A stretch of 64,000 nucleotides of DNA from Parvibaculum sp. Lineage in GTDB: Bacteria > Pseudomonadota > Alphaproteobacteria > Parvibaculales > Parvibaculaceae. The translations under genes were made by a program, and so were the position numbers. Below are positions 46,047 to 53,983 of this stretch, one piece after another. The number at the start of each line of letters is the position of its first letter. Position 1 is the stretch's first letter. The DNA lies in NCBI GenBank assembly GCA_030645235.1, contig JAUSMV010000030.1, positions 372,001 through 436,000 on the forward strand, given 5' to 3'. Below the pieces are notes generated by a model. It made no database searches. It was not told the DNA's origin and saw nothing but the letters and a program-made list of their open reading frames with translations.

Positions 46047-46146
46047 AACGGTGGTCAATTCAAATTCCGTGGTCGACGTGAGCGCGGTGCCCCCGCCCCA
46101 AAAAATCAAAGTGATTTTTTGACCCTCCCTCGAGGGGAGGGTTCAA
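46042..46146 (+). repeat. DUF559-associated repeat module, copy B
   Basis: Same order as copy A: GGGGAACG, TCAATTCAAATTCCGTGG, GCGCGGTGCCCCCGCCCC, then a 9-bp hairpin AAAAAATCA-AAG-TGATTTTTT (46100-46120), then ACCCTCCCTCGAGGGGAGGGT. The hairpin sequence differs from copy A and from the inverted copy, but the symmetry is kept. Confidence 0.9.
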
Positions 46147-46152
46147 GATAAG

Positions 46153-46641
46153 TCAATCGAGCACTTTTTCCATGCGCCAGACGAGTTGCGGTTTGCGGCC
46201 GTCCATTGTGCCGATGGTGACGTCCACTTCGCGGGCGACGTGCCAGCCGTGTTTTTCGTAGAAGGTTCGTGCACGGATGTTTCCGACCTGACACTGGAGC
46301 CAGATGCGGGTATGGCCCTGCTCTTTGAGTTTTGCTTCGGCGGCGGCCAGCACCAGAGGCGCGACGCCGCGGCCGTGGTATTCGGGCAGCACGAAGACCT
46401 GACCGATGCCGTCGCCGTCCCAACCGGCGAAGCCGACAATCACGCCGTTGACGGTGGCGACGACGCAATCGGGCAATGCTGTCTCTATGCGCGGCAGGAA
46501 AAATTCAAACGGGCGGCCCGCAGCGACATCCGGCGAGAGATGGGCGTGGCCCTGATGCCAGCCGTCATGCCAAACGCGAGCGAGCGCCGGAATATCTCCG
46601 GCGCCCGCAAGTCGTATCTCTATATCTGACGTATCACTCAA
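46153..46641 (-). CDS. GNAT family N-acetyltransferase
   Basis: A 162-residue acetyltransferase. Acetyl-CoA binding is by VLPEYHGRGVAPLVLAAAE (motif A: R/Q-x2-G-x-G/A with a Val-Ala substitution), and GNIRARTFYEKHGW is the motif B helix. The substrate is unknown. It ends just past the DUF559 repeat locus and its start ATG at 46641 overlaps the ACAD stop at 46638 by four bases, so it is likely the second gene of an ACAD-GNAT transcript on the minus strand. Confidence 0.87.
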   Translation of the reverse strand: MSDTSDIEIRLAGAGDIPALARVWHDGWHQGHAHLSPDVAAGRPFEFFLPRIETALPDCVVATVNGVIVGFAGWDGDGIGQVFVLPEYHGRGVAPLVLAAAEAKLKEQGHTRIWLQCQVGNIRARTFYEKHGWHVAREVDVTIGTMDGRKPQLVWRMEKVLD

Positions 46642-47846
46642 AGGCCGAGCACAGCCTTGGCCATGATGTTGCGCTGAACTTCGTTCGAGCCCGCATAGAT
46701 CGAGGCTTTGCGGAGCGAGAAGTAGTAAGGCGCAACGGTCATTGCGTAGGCGGGGCCAACCGAAGGTTCGTTGGTTTCGACCATGCCGTCCTCAACGAAG
46801 GGCGTGATGTAGGAACCAACCGCTTCAACGGCGAGCTGCGAGAGCGCCTGCTGGATTTCCGTGCCACGGCATTTCAGCAATGAGCTTTCAGGACCGACAT
46901 TGCCGCCGGTTGAGAGCGCTGCGAAAATGCGAAGCTCGGTGAATTCCATCGCCACGATCTGGGCTTCAAGATCAGCGGCAGCGGCCTGAAACTCCGGCTG
47001 CTGCGCCAATGTGCTGTCACCGACTTTGGTGTCGGCGGCGATCTGGCGGACTTTCTTCAGTGAGCGATAAAGGCCCGCCGAATAAGGATTGCCGCGTTCA
47101 AACTCAAGCAGGTACTTGGCGTAGGTCCAGCCTTTGTTTTCTTCGCCGATACGGTTTTCCATCGGCACCTTCACGTCGGTGAAGAAGACCTGATTGACTT
47201 CCTGATGCGGCGCGGGCGTGCCATCGAGAAGAACGAGCGGCTCAACTTTGACGCCCGGTGTCTTCATGTCGATGAGCAAGAATGAAATACCTTCCTGCGG
47301 CTTGCCTTCTTTGGAGGTGCGCACGAGGCAGAAAATCCAATCGGCCCACTGAGCAACAGACGTCCAGATTTTGGAACCGTTGACGAGATAGTGGTCGCCC
47401 TTGTTCTCGGCCTTTGTTTGCAGCGAGGCGAGATCGGAACCGGCTCCCGGCTCCGAATAGCCCTGACACCACAAAACATTGGTTTCAAGAATATCAGGCA
47501 GGAAACGCTTTTTCTGTTCGGGCGTGCCGAATTTCATGATGACGGGTGCCACCATGGTCGGGCCGAAAGGGACCGTGTGGGGGACGCCCGCACGGCCCAT
47601 TTCGACGTCGAAAATGTATTTCTGCGACCGTGAGAAACCCGGACCGCCGTATTCCGTCGGCCAGTTCGGTGCGAGCCAGCCTTTTTTGGCCAGTGACTTC
47701 TGCCACTGAACATGGCTCGCCTTGTCGATATAGCCATGCTTGGAGCGGGCGTGTTTGGCACGCATCGCGGGCGTATAGGCTTCTTCGATGAAGGTGCGAA
47801 CTTCCTTGCGGAAGGTTTCGTCCTCGGTGCTGAAATTCAGATCCAT
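46638..47846 (-). CDS. Acyl-CoA dehydrogenase (PimC/FadE-type large form)
   Basis: A 402-residue acyl-CoA dehydrogenase. QGYSEPGAGSDLASLQT and GSKIWTSVAQWADWIFC in the middle, and GSNEVQRNIMAKAVLGL at the C-terminus, place it with the PimC-like large-subunit group. It resembles the gene at 55748 and would oxidise a branched, dicarboxylic or sterol-type acyl-CoA, to be confirmed. A GNAT gene follows with a 4-bp overlap, and the ABM gene lies nine bases upstream on the same strand. Confidence 0.92.
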   Translation of the reverse strand: MDLNFSTEDETFRKEVRTFIEEAYTPAMRAKHARSKHGYIDKASHVQWQKSLAKKGWLAPNWPTEYGGPGFSRSQKYIFDVEMGRAGVPHTVPFGPTMVAPVIMKFGTPEQKKRFLPDILETNVLWCQGYSEPGAGSDLASLQTKAENKGDHYLVNGSKIWTSVAQWADWIFCLVRTSKEGKPQEGISFLLIDMKTPGVKVEPLVLLDGTPAPHQEVNQVFFTDVKVPMENRIGEENKGWTYAKYLLEFERGNPYSAGLYRSLKKVRQIAADTKVGDSTLAQQPEFQAAAADLEAQIVAMEFTELRIFAALSTGGNVGPESSLLKCRGTEIQQALSQLAVEAVGSYITPFVEDGMVETNEPSVGPAYAMTVAPYYFSLRKASIYAGSNEVQRNIMAKAVLGL

Positions 47847-47855
47847 GGTGTTCCC

Positions 47856-48149
47856 TTATTCAACCTTGTCGGCAAACACGAGACCGGGCGCGCCGGCGAG
47901 CATGCCACCGAACTTCGCGCCAGCGGCTTTGAAGTAATCGGTCTTGCCGTGGGCGTCGAGGTCGGCCTGTGTCGCATATTGTTCCATGACGATGAACGTG
48001 CCGTCATTGGCTTTGGATTTGAAGAAATCGTACTGCAGGCAGCCTTTTTCATTCGCCTTCACCTGATTGCGCAGTTCGGCGAAGATTTTGGCAAATTCGT
48101 CGGCTTTTTCGGGCTGGACTTTTAATGTGGCAACGAGACCGATGGTCAT
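47856..48149 (-). CDS. Antibiotic biosynthesis monooxygenase (ABM) family protein
   Basis: A 97-residue ferredoxin-like fold of the ABM/quinol monooxygenase group. The openings LVATLKVQPEKADEF and CLQYDFFKSKA are the strand-helix pair, with FIVMEQYATQADLDAH as the second half. Members act as cofactor-free oxygenases or bind hydroxylated aromatic compounds; many are simply of unknown function. It lies nine bases upstream of an acyl-CoA dehydrogenase gene and probably shares its transcript. Confidence 0.85.
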   Translation of the reverse strand: MTIGLVATLKVQPEKADEFAKIFAELRNQVKANEKGCLQYDFFKSKANDGTFIVMEQYATQADLDAHGKTDYFKAAGAKFGGMLAGAPGLVFADKVE

Positions 48150-48266
48150 TAGATTTCTCCCTGAATTTTATCTGCTTTTATAGCTTGGATGGCGGGACTT
48201 TAGGGGCATTGGGGCCATGGATCAACGCCGATCCCACCCCTACACCATCCGAAAATGAACAGTGGC

Positions 48267-49067
48267 CTATTCGCCCTTGTAAACGCCGGGGCGCTTTTCG
48301 AAGAAGGCGTCCAATGCTTCCTGATGGTCTGCCGTGTGATGCGCCAAAGCCTGCATGGAGGCTGAGAGTTCCATGATGTTGTCGAAGGACTGCATCATGC
48401 CCTGACGGAGCAATTGTTTCGTCATGCGCAGCACGTCGGGGGCCTGACCGCAGATTTTAGCGGCGACGCCACGGGCGCGGTCCATGAGTTCGGCGGCAGG
48501 CACAACCTCGGAGACCAGACCCCAGCTTTTGGCGGTCGCGGCGTCAATTGTGTCGCCGGTATAGAGAAGCTCGCTCGCCCGCGCCATGCCGATGATGCGC
48601 GGCAGGAGCCATGCACCACCGTCGCCGGGGATGAGGCCGATCTTGAGGAAGGTCGCGCCGAAGATCGCGGTGTCCGCCGCAATGCGCGTGTCGCACAAGC
48701 AAGCGACGTCATTGCCGAGACCGATGGCCGGACCGTTGACCGCCGCGATGACCGGCACTTCGATGCCCCAAACAGCGCGGACGATGCGGTGGATGCCGGT
48801 GCGGTAGTGTTCGCGGATATGGACGCCTGCACCGCCGAAGCCGTCGGTGCCCTCTTTCATCGCCTTGACGTTGCCGCCGGCTGAGAAGGCTTTGCCCGCG
48901 CCGGTCAGGATGACGCAACGGACATCACGATCTGCGTTGATCTTCGCTGCTGCCTTGCTGAAATTTTCCGGATCGTCTGCCGCGCCCAACGGATTGCGGA
49001 TTTCGGGGCGGTTGATCGTCAAGGTTACGACGGGGCCGTTTTTTTCAAACAACAAGGCATCGGACAT
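48267..49067 (-). CDS. Crotonase-family enoyl-CoA hydratase/isomerase
   Basis: A 266-residue crotonase. The oxyanion loops are AFSAGGNVKAMKEG and GPAIGLGNDVACLCD. The segment after the second loop reads FGATFLKIGLIPGDGG where classical hydratase 1 has a Glu at the fifth position (here Phe). The second Glu of the hydratase pair is kept in GMARASELLYTG. Loss of the first Glu and the PGDGG Asp suggest an isomerase or a hydrolase-like activity. ATG 49067 is the family start. It stands next to other acyl-CoA genes but on its own transcript. Confidence 0.87.
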   Translation of the reverse strand: MSDALLFEKNGPVVTLTINRPEIRNPLGAADDPENFSKAAAKINADRDVRCVILTGAGKAFSAGGNVKAMKEGTDGFGGAGVHIREHYRTGIHRIVRAVWGIEVPVIAAVNGPAIGLGNDVACLCDTRIAADTAIFGATFLKIGLIPGDGGAWLLPRIIGMARASELLYTGDTIDAATAKSWGLVSEVVPAAELMDRARGVAAKICGQAPDVLRMTKQLLRQGMMQSFDNIMELSASMQALAHHTADHQEALDAFFEKRPGVYKGE

Positions 49068-49289
49068 GGCAGAGAGTTTCCTTCCTGGGAAGCGTTGGGC
49101 CTTTGGCGGGCCCGCTCTACATGGAGCGCGCCTCATAATTGTGAGGTTACGACGAAATTTGGATTTAATTAACCAAGTGTCTGAAACCGACGTTAACAAT
49201 TTTAGACGACCTTGATGCAAGACGGAATGATGGAATCAGCGTGGCGCTGGGTGCGCGCTGACATTTTTTCGGGAATCGGGTAGCGGGTA

Positions 49290-50813
49290 ATGAGTTGGGC
49301 TGATGTGTCGCGCATGACGGACAGGTTCCGGTTTCGCGGCTTTACCATCTCCAAATGGCGTGGCGTGAAACCGCTTGTTTCACTGCACAGAAACTTGCGC
49401 GCCGGACTCAGACACAACCGCCAGGCATCGTCCGACATCTCGCGCCTTGCGCAGATGCGCGTTCTGGCCGAATCGCAAAACGCCGTGCCGTTCGTCCTGC
49501 CCATTCTCATTGTGGCTTATTGCAGTAGCCTGTTGCCCGTCATTGAATGGCCGCGTCTGGTTGCCTGGGGCACGTTGATGATCGGCCTGCATCTTTACTC
49601 AGGCTATAATGCCCGCAAATTCCTGCAACAGACCGGCGAGAATATTGACGTCAATTTCTGGGCACAGCGCTTTGAAGGCGTGTCGCTCGCCTTTTCGCTG
49701 ACGCTTTCGTCCGTCCTGTTTCTGTTCTGGCTGCCCGACAGCATCCTTTATCAAAACTATATTATCTCAACGATCGCGATCTCACTCGCGCCCATGACGC
49801 TGGTGACGATCTGCTATGTGCCGGTGCTTTACCGCACGCTTCTGCCCCTGATCGGCGGACTTGCGCTGCGTTTCCTTACGTCGGGAGACCCCGGACATAT
49901 TGTCGTGGCTCTTGTTCTCGTCGTCTTTGGTTTCATGCTGCGAAGTCTGGCTCTGTCGGTCCACGGCACGATGGCGCGGTCGATCAATCTGCAATCCGAC
50001 AAGAACGCTCTGATCGAACAACTCTTCCGTGCCAAACGCGAGAGCGACGCCGCGCGGGCGCGTGCCGAAGAGGCCAACCGCGCCAAGTCGCATTTCCTTG
50101 CCAATATGAGCCATGAGCTGCGCACACCGCTCAATGCGATCATCGGTTTTTCGGAAGTCATGGCGACGGAAATTTTCGGCGGCCATGCCAAGCCCGTCTA
50201 TAAAGAATATTCCAACGACATCAACCGCTCCGGCCAGCATCTGCTTGGTCTTATCAATGACATTCTCGATCTGTCACGCATCGAAGCCGGTCGCTTTGAC
50301 ATTGTGGAAGAGGAAGTCGAGATCACGGCGCTTGCTGAAGAAGCCCGCCATTTGCTCAATATCCGCGCCGAGGCGCAAGGCGTTGAGGTCGTCACAGATT
50401 TCGCACCTGACCTACCGTTGCTCTATGCCGACGCGCGCGCCATGCGCCAGATCTGGATCAACCTGCTGACCAACGCGATCAAATTCTCACCGCGCGGCAC
50501 AACTGTGACGCTGCTGGCAAAGCTTGACAGCAATGGCGACCTGCGCTTTGGCGTCCATGATCAGGGCACCGGCATTTCGGAAAGTGAAATCGGACGCGTG
50601 ACAGAAGCCTTCACGCAGGGTGCTGCCGGTATTGCGCAACCCGGCAAGGGCTCCGGCCTTGGCCTGTCGATTGTCAAAGGCCTGTTGCAGCTTCATTGCG
50701 GCAGTTTTGAAATCCACAGCCAGCTTGGCAAGGGCACACAGGCCGAAGCCGTGTTCCCCGAACAGCGTTTGCTGCCTGCGCATCCCGAGCCTGCCCTCGC
50801 GCTCAACCTCTGA
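49290..50813 (+). CDS. Sensor histidine kinase with membrane N-terminus
   Basis: A 507-residue kinase. Five or six hydrophobic segments (about 60-235) without an obvious periplasmic loop are followed by a coiled coil (245-265) and HisKA: FLANMSHELRTPLNAIIG with phosphoacceptor His275. The ATPase part shows the N box MRQIWINLLTNAIKFSP, the G1 box DQGTGI and the G2 box GSGLGLSIV. The helical linker style is that of PleC/DivJ-like alphaproteobacterial kinases (PdhS group), an inference only. No cognate regulator gene lies beside it. It may sense the membrane state. Confidence 0.88.
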   Translation: MSWADVSRMTDRFRFRGFTISKWRGVKPLVSLHRNLRAGLRHNRQASSDISRLAQMRVLAESQNAVPFVLPILIVAYCSSLLPVIEWPRLVAWGTLMIGLHLYSGYNARKFLQQTGENIDVNFWAQRFEGVSLAFSLTLSSVLFLFWLPDSILYQNYIISTIAISLAPMTLVTICYVPVLYRTLLPLIGGLALRFLTSGDPGHIVVALVLVVFGFMLRSLALSVHGTMARSINLQSDKNALIEQLFRAKRESDAARARAEEANRAKSHFLANMSHELRTPLNAIIGFSEVMATEIFGGHAKPVYKEYSNDINRSGQHLLGLINDILDLSRIEAGRFDIVEEEVEITALAEEARHLLNIRAEAQGVEVVTDFAPDLPLLYADARAMRQIWINLLTNAIKFSPRGTTVTLLAKLDSNGDLRFGVHDQGTGISESEIGRVTEAFTQGAAGIAQPGKGSGLGLSIVKGLLQLHCGSFEIHSQLGKGTQAEAVFPEQRLLPAHPEPALALNL

Positions 50814-50975
50814 ACGACAGCGCCGCCACACAAGCGAACCGGAAGCGCGCGTCCTGCGGGCTCCCCCCTGTCGCCTCGACGCCACGTCCCTCTATTTTTC
50901 TTTCACGCCTGCGGCAGATCGTACCGTTTTGCCAATTACAGGGTGCAGATTCGGCATAAAGCCGACACAATCGGG

Positions 50976-51004
50976 TTGTACCCCTGCCTGCTTGTACCCC
51001 TGCC
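50976..51004. repeat. Short 16-bp tandem repeat
   Basis: TTGTACCCCTGCC occurs at 50976-50988 and 50992-51004 with a 16-bp period, 34 bp before the lipoprotein start. It could be an operator pair or a slip-generated duplication. Confidence 0.4.
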
Positions 51005-51037
51005 CTTCCTTTGAGTTCTGGCCAATCGAGTTCTGGA

Positions 51038-52294
51038 ATGTCCGAAACCAAGCTGCGCTCCAAAAATACCGGCACCTGCCTCCTCATCCTGTTGCCGCTT
51101 GCCCTTCTGCTGGCCGCCTGCGGTAAAAACTATTCACCTGATACCTATGCAAGCTCCGCCGTGCAGCAGGCCAGCAAGGTCGAGTCCGGCGTGGTGGTTG
51201 GGGTCCGCAAGGTCATCATCAGCGCCGATCCGACGATTGCCTCGGCAACAGGCGCGGCAGCGGGCGGCATTGCCGGTAGCCAAGTGGCCGAAGGGGCCTA
51301 TAGCGCATTGGGTGCCCTTGGCGGCGCGGTGGTGGGCGGTATCGCGGGCAGCGAAGCGGGCCACAAGATGCAGGACACTTACGGCTACGAATATATTGTG
51401 CGCAACGCCAAGGGCGATCTGTTGTCGGTGACGCAGAAGGACGCGACGCCGCTGAAAGTCGGGCAGCGCGTGCTGCTCATTCAGGGCTCTCAGGCGCGGA
51501 TCGTTGACGACTATACCGAACATGTCGATACGGACATGGCCGCGTCGCATGACAAGCCGAAATCGCCGAACGAACAAAAGCCTGATGTGTCGAAGGCGGC
51601 GGATTCCGCGCCGCTGTCGGCCCCAGCGCCGACGCCCCAAAGCACGACGGAACAATTGGCAGGGGCTGCGGCGGCTGCCGCTGTGACGGCGGTCACGGCT
51701 GAAGGCATGAAAGACAAGGACAAGGACGCGGCACCGGCAGCAGCGCCTGCGTCCGGGGCGGCGACGCCGACACCGGCTCCGGCGGGCACGACAATTGTGC
51801 CGGAGCCTGAGGCGGCTGCGGCCACACCGGCAAGCGATGCTCCGGCTGAGACGGCGAACGAACCGGCTAAGGCGGCTCCAGCTGCAACGACAGCCGCGCC
51901 GGCGAGCACGGCACCTGCCGCATCGTCGCCAAAACCGACCGCCCAGCCCAAGCGCGCTCCGGCCAAGACGATCATTGTCCCCGCTCCGGTCCAGACCAAG
52001 GCCGGAACGGCGACGACGTCACCCGGCACGGCTCCGGCCACGGGACCGGGCGCACCGGCACCGACTGTGACGCCCGCAAAGGCCTCTGCGACGAAGGTGA
52101 CCGAGCCTGAGGCGACGGAGAAAACGTCAGAGCCTGAGGCAAAGCCGGAGGACGCAGAAGAGACAGAAGAGTCTGCACCGGCGGAGGCATCTGAGGCTGC
52201 ACCGACAGAAAAGCCGTCAGAGCCGTCCGCTGACACGAAGGCTTCGGCGCCTGCGACGGAGAAGGCTGCGACCACACCCGCGCCGAAGCCCTGA
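51038..52294 (+). CDS. Glycine-zipper lipoprotein with long Ala/Pro/Thr/Glu tail
   Basis: A 418-residue lipoprotein. The signal sequence ends at LLAAC (Cys28), predicted to be lipidated. Residues 55-120 form a SlyB-like glycine-zipper: ATGAAAGGIAGSQVAEG and VVGGIAGSEAGHKM. A beta region (120-165) closes the conserved part. Residues 170-418 are low complexity, rich in Ala, Pro, Thr, Glu and Lys, and would be flexible. SlyB-type proteins sit in the outer membrane and help envelope integrity. The tail may reach through the periplasm. ATG 51038 is preferred over a TTG at 51011. Confidence 0.8.
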   Translation: MSETKLRSKNTGTCLLILLPLALLLAACGKNYSPDTYASSAVQQASKVESGVVVGVRKVIISADPTIASATGAAAGGIAGSQVAEGAYSALGALGGAVVGGIAGSEAGHKMQDTYGYEYIVRNAKGDLLSVTQKDATPLKVGQRVLLIQGSQARIVDDYTEHVDTDMAASHDKPKSPNEQKPDVSKAADSAPLSAPAPTPQSTTEQLAGAAAAAAVTAVTAEGMKDKDKDAAPAAAPASGAATPTPAPAGTTIVPEPEAAAATPASDAPAETANEPAKAAPAATTAAPASTAPAASSPKPTAQPKRAPAKTIIVPAPVQTKAGTATTSPGTAPATGPGAPAPTVTPAKASATKVTEPEATEKTSEPEAKPEDAEETEESAPAEASEAAPTEKPSEPSADTKASAPATEKAATTPAPKP

Positions 52295-52295
52295 C

Positions 52296-52850
52296 CTAGT
52301 CAGCGGCGATGGCGGCGCCGGCGCGGATGTTTTTCACAACCGTCATACGCATTGACAGATATTGCACGGCAAAGAGCGCGAGCTTTGCGCCCGTGGCACC
52401 GAAGGCGATGAAGTAGCCCCAGATTTGCGGGCTCATTGTCATGGCGATGTAGATATTGGCGATGCCGAGGCCGAACATCACGACGACCCAGATATAGCCC
52501 CAGACATCGATCATGCGTTGCGTCAGGTTTTCCTTCGCAACCGGCGGCAGGTAGCGGCCGATCCAGCCGCGACGCAGCATCACGAAGCCGATGGCAAAAT
52601 GAATGATGCTGGGTTTCACCATGACGAAGCGCGGATCGTGGAGATAGAGTGTTGCGCCGCCAAAGACGATGACAAGAAAGAGGCTCATCCACTGCATCAG
52701 GTCGATCTTGCGGGCGCGCGCTTTCTGATAACCGATCTGGCCGACGCCGACGGCGATGGCCGCGCCTGTCGCGATATAAATATCGCCGATGATCAGGTAG
52801 AGAACGACGAAGAAGATCGTCGATAGCATGTCGTTCAAAAACTCTTTCAT
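52296..52850 (-). CDS. yciB: Intracellular septation protein A (YciB/IspZ)
   Basis: A 184-residue inner-membrane protein with five predicted helices. The VVLYLIIGDIYIATGAAI start and the FGGATLYLHDPRFVMVKPSIIH motif (about 65-85) are the YciB signature. The family takes part in envelope maintenance and division; its biochemistry is not settled. It converges on the lipoprotein gene, with one base between the stops. The winged-helix regulator gene lies 12 bp upstream on the same strand. Confidence 0.93.
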   Translation of the reverse strand: MKEFLNDMLSTIFFVVLYLIIGDIYIATGAAIAVGVGQIGYQKARARKIDLMQWMSLFLVIVFGGATLYLHDPRFVMVKPSIIHFAIGFVMLRRGWIGRYLPPVAKENLTQRMIDVWGYIWVVVMFGLGIANIYIAMTMSPQIWGYFIAFGATGAKLALFAVQYLSMRMTVVKNIRAGAAIAAD

Positions 52851-52862
52851 CGTCTTCTCCCG

Positions 52863-53171
52863 TTATCCGGCTTTGCCGCGTGGCAGCAATGTCTCAAGGT
52901 GATTGACGTAACTGAGTAGCGCCTGCCGCCCTTTTTTCGTCAGTGTGTAGGTCGTTTGCGGTTTGCGTCCGACGAATTTCTTTTCCATCGTGACGTAGCC
53001 CGCCTCTTCCAGTTTTCTCAAATGCACGCTTGCATTGCCGTCGGTCGTTTTCGTCGCGTCGCGGATCGTCGTGAAGTCAACGCAGCCCGCGCCTGCGAGA
53101 AAGGCGACGATGGCGAGACGCACGCGCCCCTGCAGCACGTCGTCTATGGCTGTGTGGTCGAAGTCAGCCAT
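52863..53171 (-). CDS. Winged-helix transcriptional regulator
   Basis: A 102-residue DNA-binding protein of the PF13601-like (HTH_34) group. Helix-turn-helix residues lie in DFTTIRDATKTTDGNASVHLR, followed by the wing GYVTMEKKFVGRKPQTTYTLT and a C-terminal dimer helix. ATG 53171 is preferred over a start at 53213. It overlaps the upstream membrane protein gene at its start. Such small regulators are typically co-expressed with the adjacent membrane protein and control their own operon. The palindrome at 53784-53810 is the likely binding site. Confidence 0.87.
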   Translation of the reverse strand: MADFDHTAIDDVLQGRVRLAIVAFLAGAGCVDFTTIRDATKTTDGNASVHLRKLEEAGYVTMEKKFVGRKPQTTYTLTKKGRQALLSYVNHLETLLPRGKAG

Positions 53172-53766
53172 GCGCGGTCGGACGCCGCAGCCAGAGCACG
53201 AGGCCCGGCACAAACAGAAGTGCGAGCATGAAGAAGCCGCCTGCGAGGAGTTGTTCGGGCTTGTCGCGGATCAGAAAGAGCAGGATCGCCGCGCCCCACC
53301 AGCCGACAGCGAGGATGCGCAGCCAGCGGATGTCACTCACCGCCGCGCTGATGAAAAAACACAGGCCAAGCATGCCCGCCGTCACCGTATCGAACCAATC
53401 GGGATGGGGCGTGCCGGTGAAAGCGACGATGGCGATCATCGTCGTGGTGATGCCGTAGCCGAGCCAGACGGACCTCAGTGTACGGATCATTGGTGAAGAT
53501 ACCGGCTCCCGCCGCTGGCCGGACAGGAGACCCCAAATCCACCCTTTCAGAGAGAAGCCCCAGGCAAGCGCAACCGGCACAACCCAGATCAGCCCCTGAT
53601 CGACCGACCAGAGATGCGTGACATGGGCATAGGTTCCGAAATAGCCAAGCGCTATCGCGAGGCCCCATACGGTGAAATCGGGACTGCGGAGGCGGGCGTA
53701 ATCCCGCCCGTCCTCAAGCGCGTTTTTGATGAAGGCGATCTCTTCGCGGAGCTTGTCTTCGCCCAT
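53164..53766 (-). CDS. Integral membrane protein paired with the regulator
   Basis: A 200-residue protein with a polar N-terminal 25 residues and about five or six hydrophobic helices. I recognise no domain with a known function. Its stop overlaps the regulator gene start, so the pair is translated together. The start at 53766 has GGGAG six bases upstream; the ATG six bases further out has too short a spacing. The 27-bp palindrome just upstream is in the promoter position. A sensory or stress role of the pair is a guess. Confidence 0.75.
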   Translation of the reverse strand: MGEDKLREEIAFIKNALEDGRDYARLRSPDFTVWGLAIALGYFGTYAHVTHLWSVDQGLIWVVPVALAWGFSLKGWIWGLLSGQRREPVSSPMIRTLRSVWLGYGITTTMIAIVAFTGTPHPDWFDTVTAGMLGLCFFISAAVSDIRWLRILAVGWWGAAILLFLIRDKPEQLLAGGFFMLALLFVPGLVLWLRRPTAHG

Positions 53767-53783
53767 TACCATCTCCCGTCTGC

Positions 53784-53810
53784 AATGTACTTTGTTTTTT
53801 AAAGTACATT
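53784..53810. promoter_or_regulatory. 27-bp palindrome, candidate operator of the membrane protein/regulator pair
   Basis: AATGTACTTT (53784-53793), spacer GTTTTTT, AAAGTACATT (53801-53810) are perfect 10-bp arms. The site ends 18 bases upstream of the membrane-protein ATG at 53766. Its size suits a winged-helix dimer. The regulator next door is the natural candidate to bind it. Confidence 0.65.
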
Positions 53811-53983
53811 GCCGTGCGGGTCAAGGGGTGACCCACCCCTGACAAAAGAGCGGCCGTCCAAGGTCGCTATCGCGGCATTCGAAAAATGCCGTAATTCCGG
53901 CATAGCTCCGCCACAGATATCGGGAACATTGAAAGAGTTGCTGAGCAGGAGGCTCCGTAGCCGGATCAACTCTGGGATTGTCG

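Noticed and set aside
51511-52275. Minus-strand Ala/Gly/Val-rich frame of 254 codons opposite the lipoprotein tail
   Set aside because: Low-complexity antisense of the Ala/Pro/Thr tail; no start signal and no domain.
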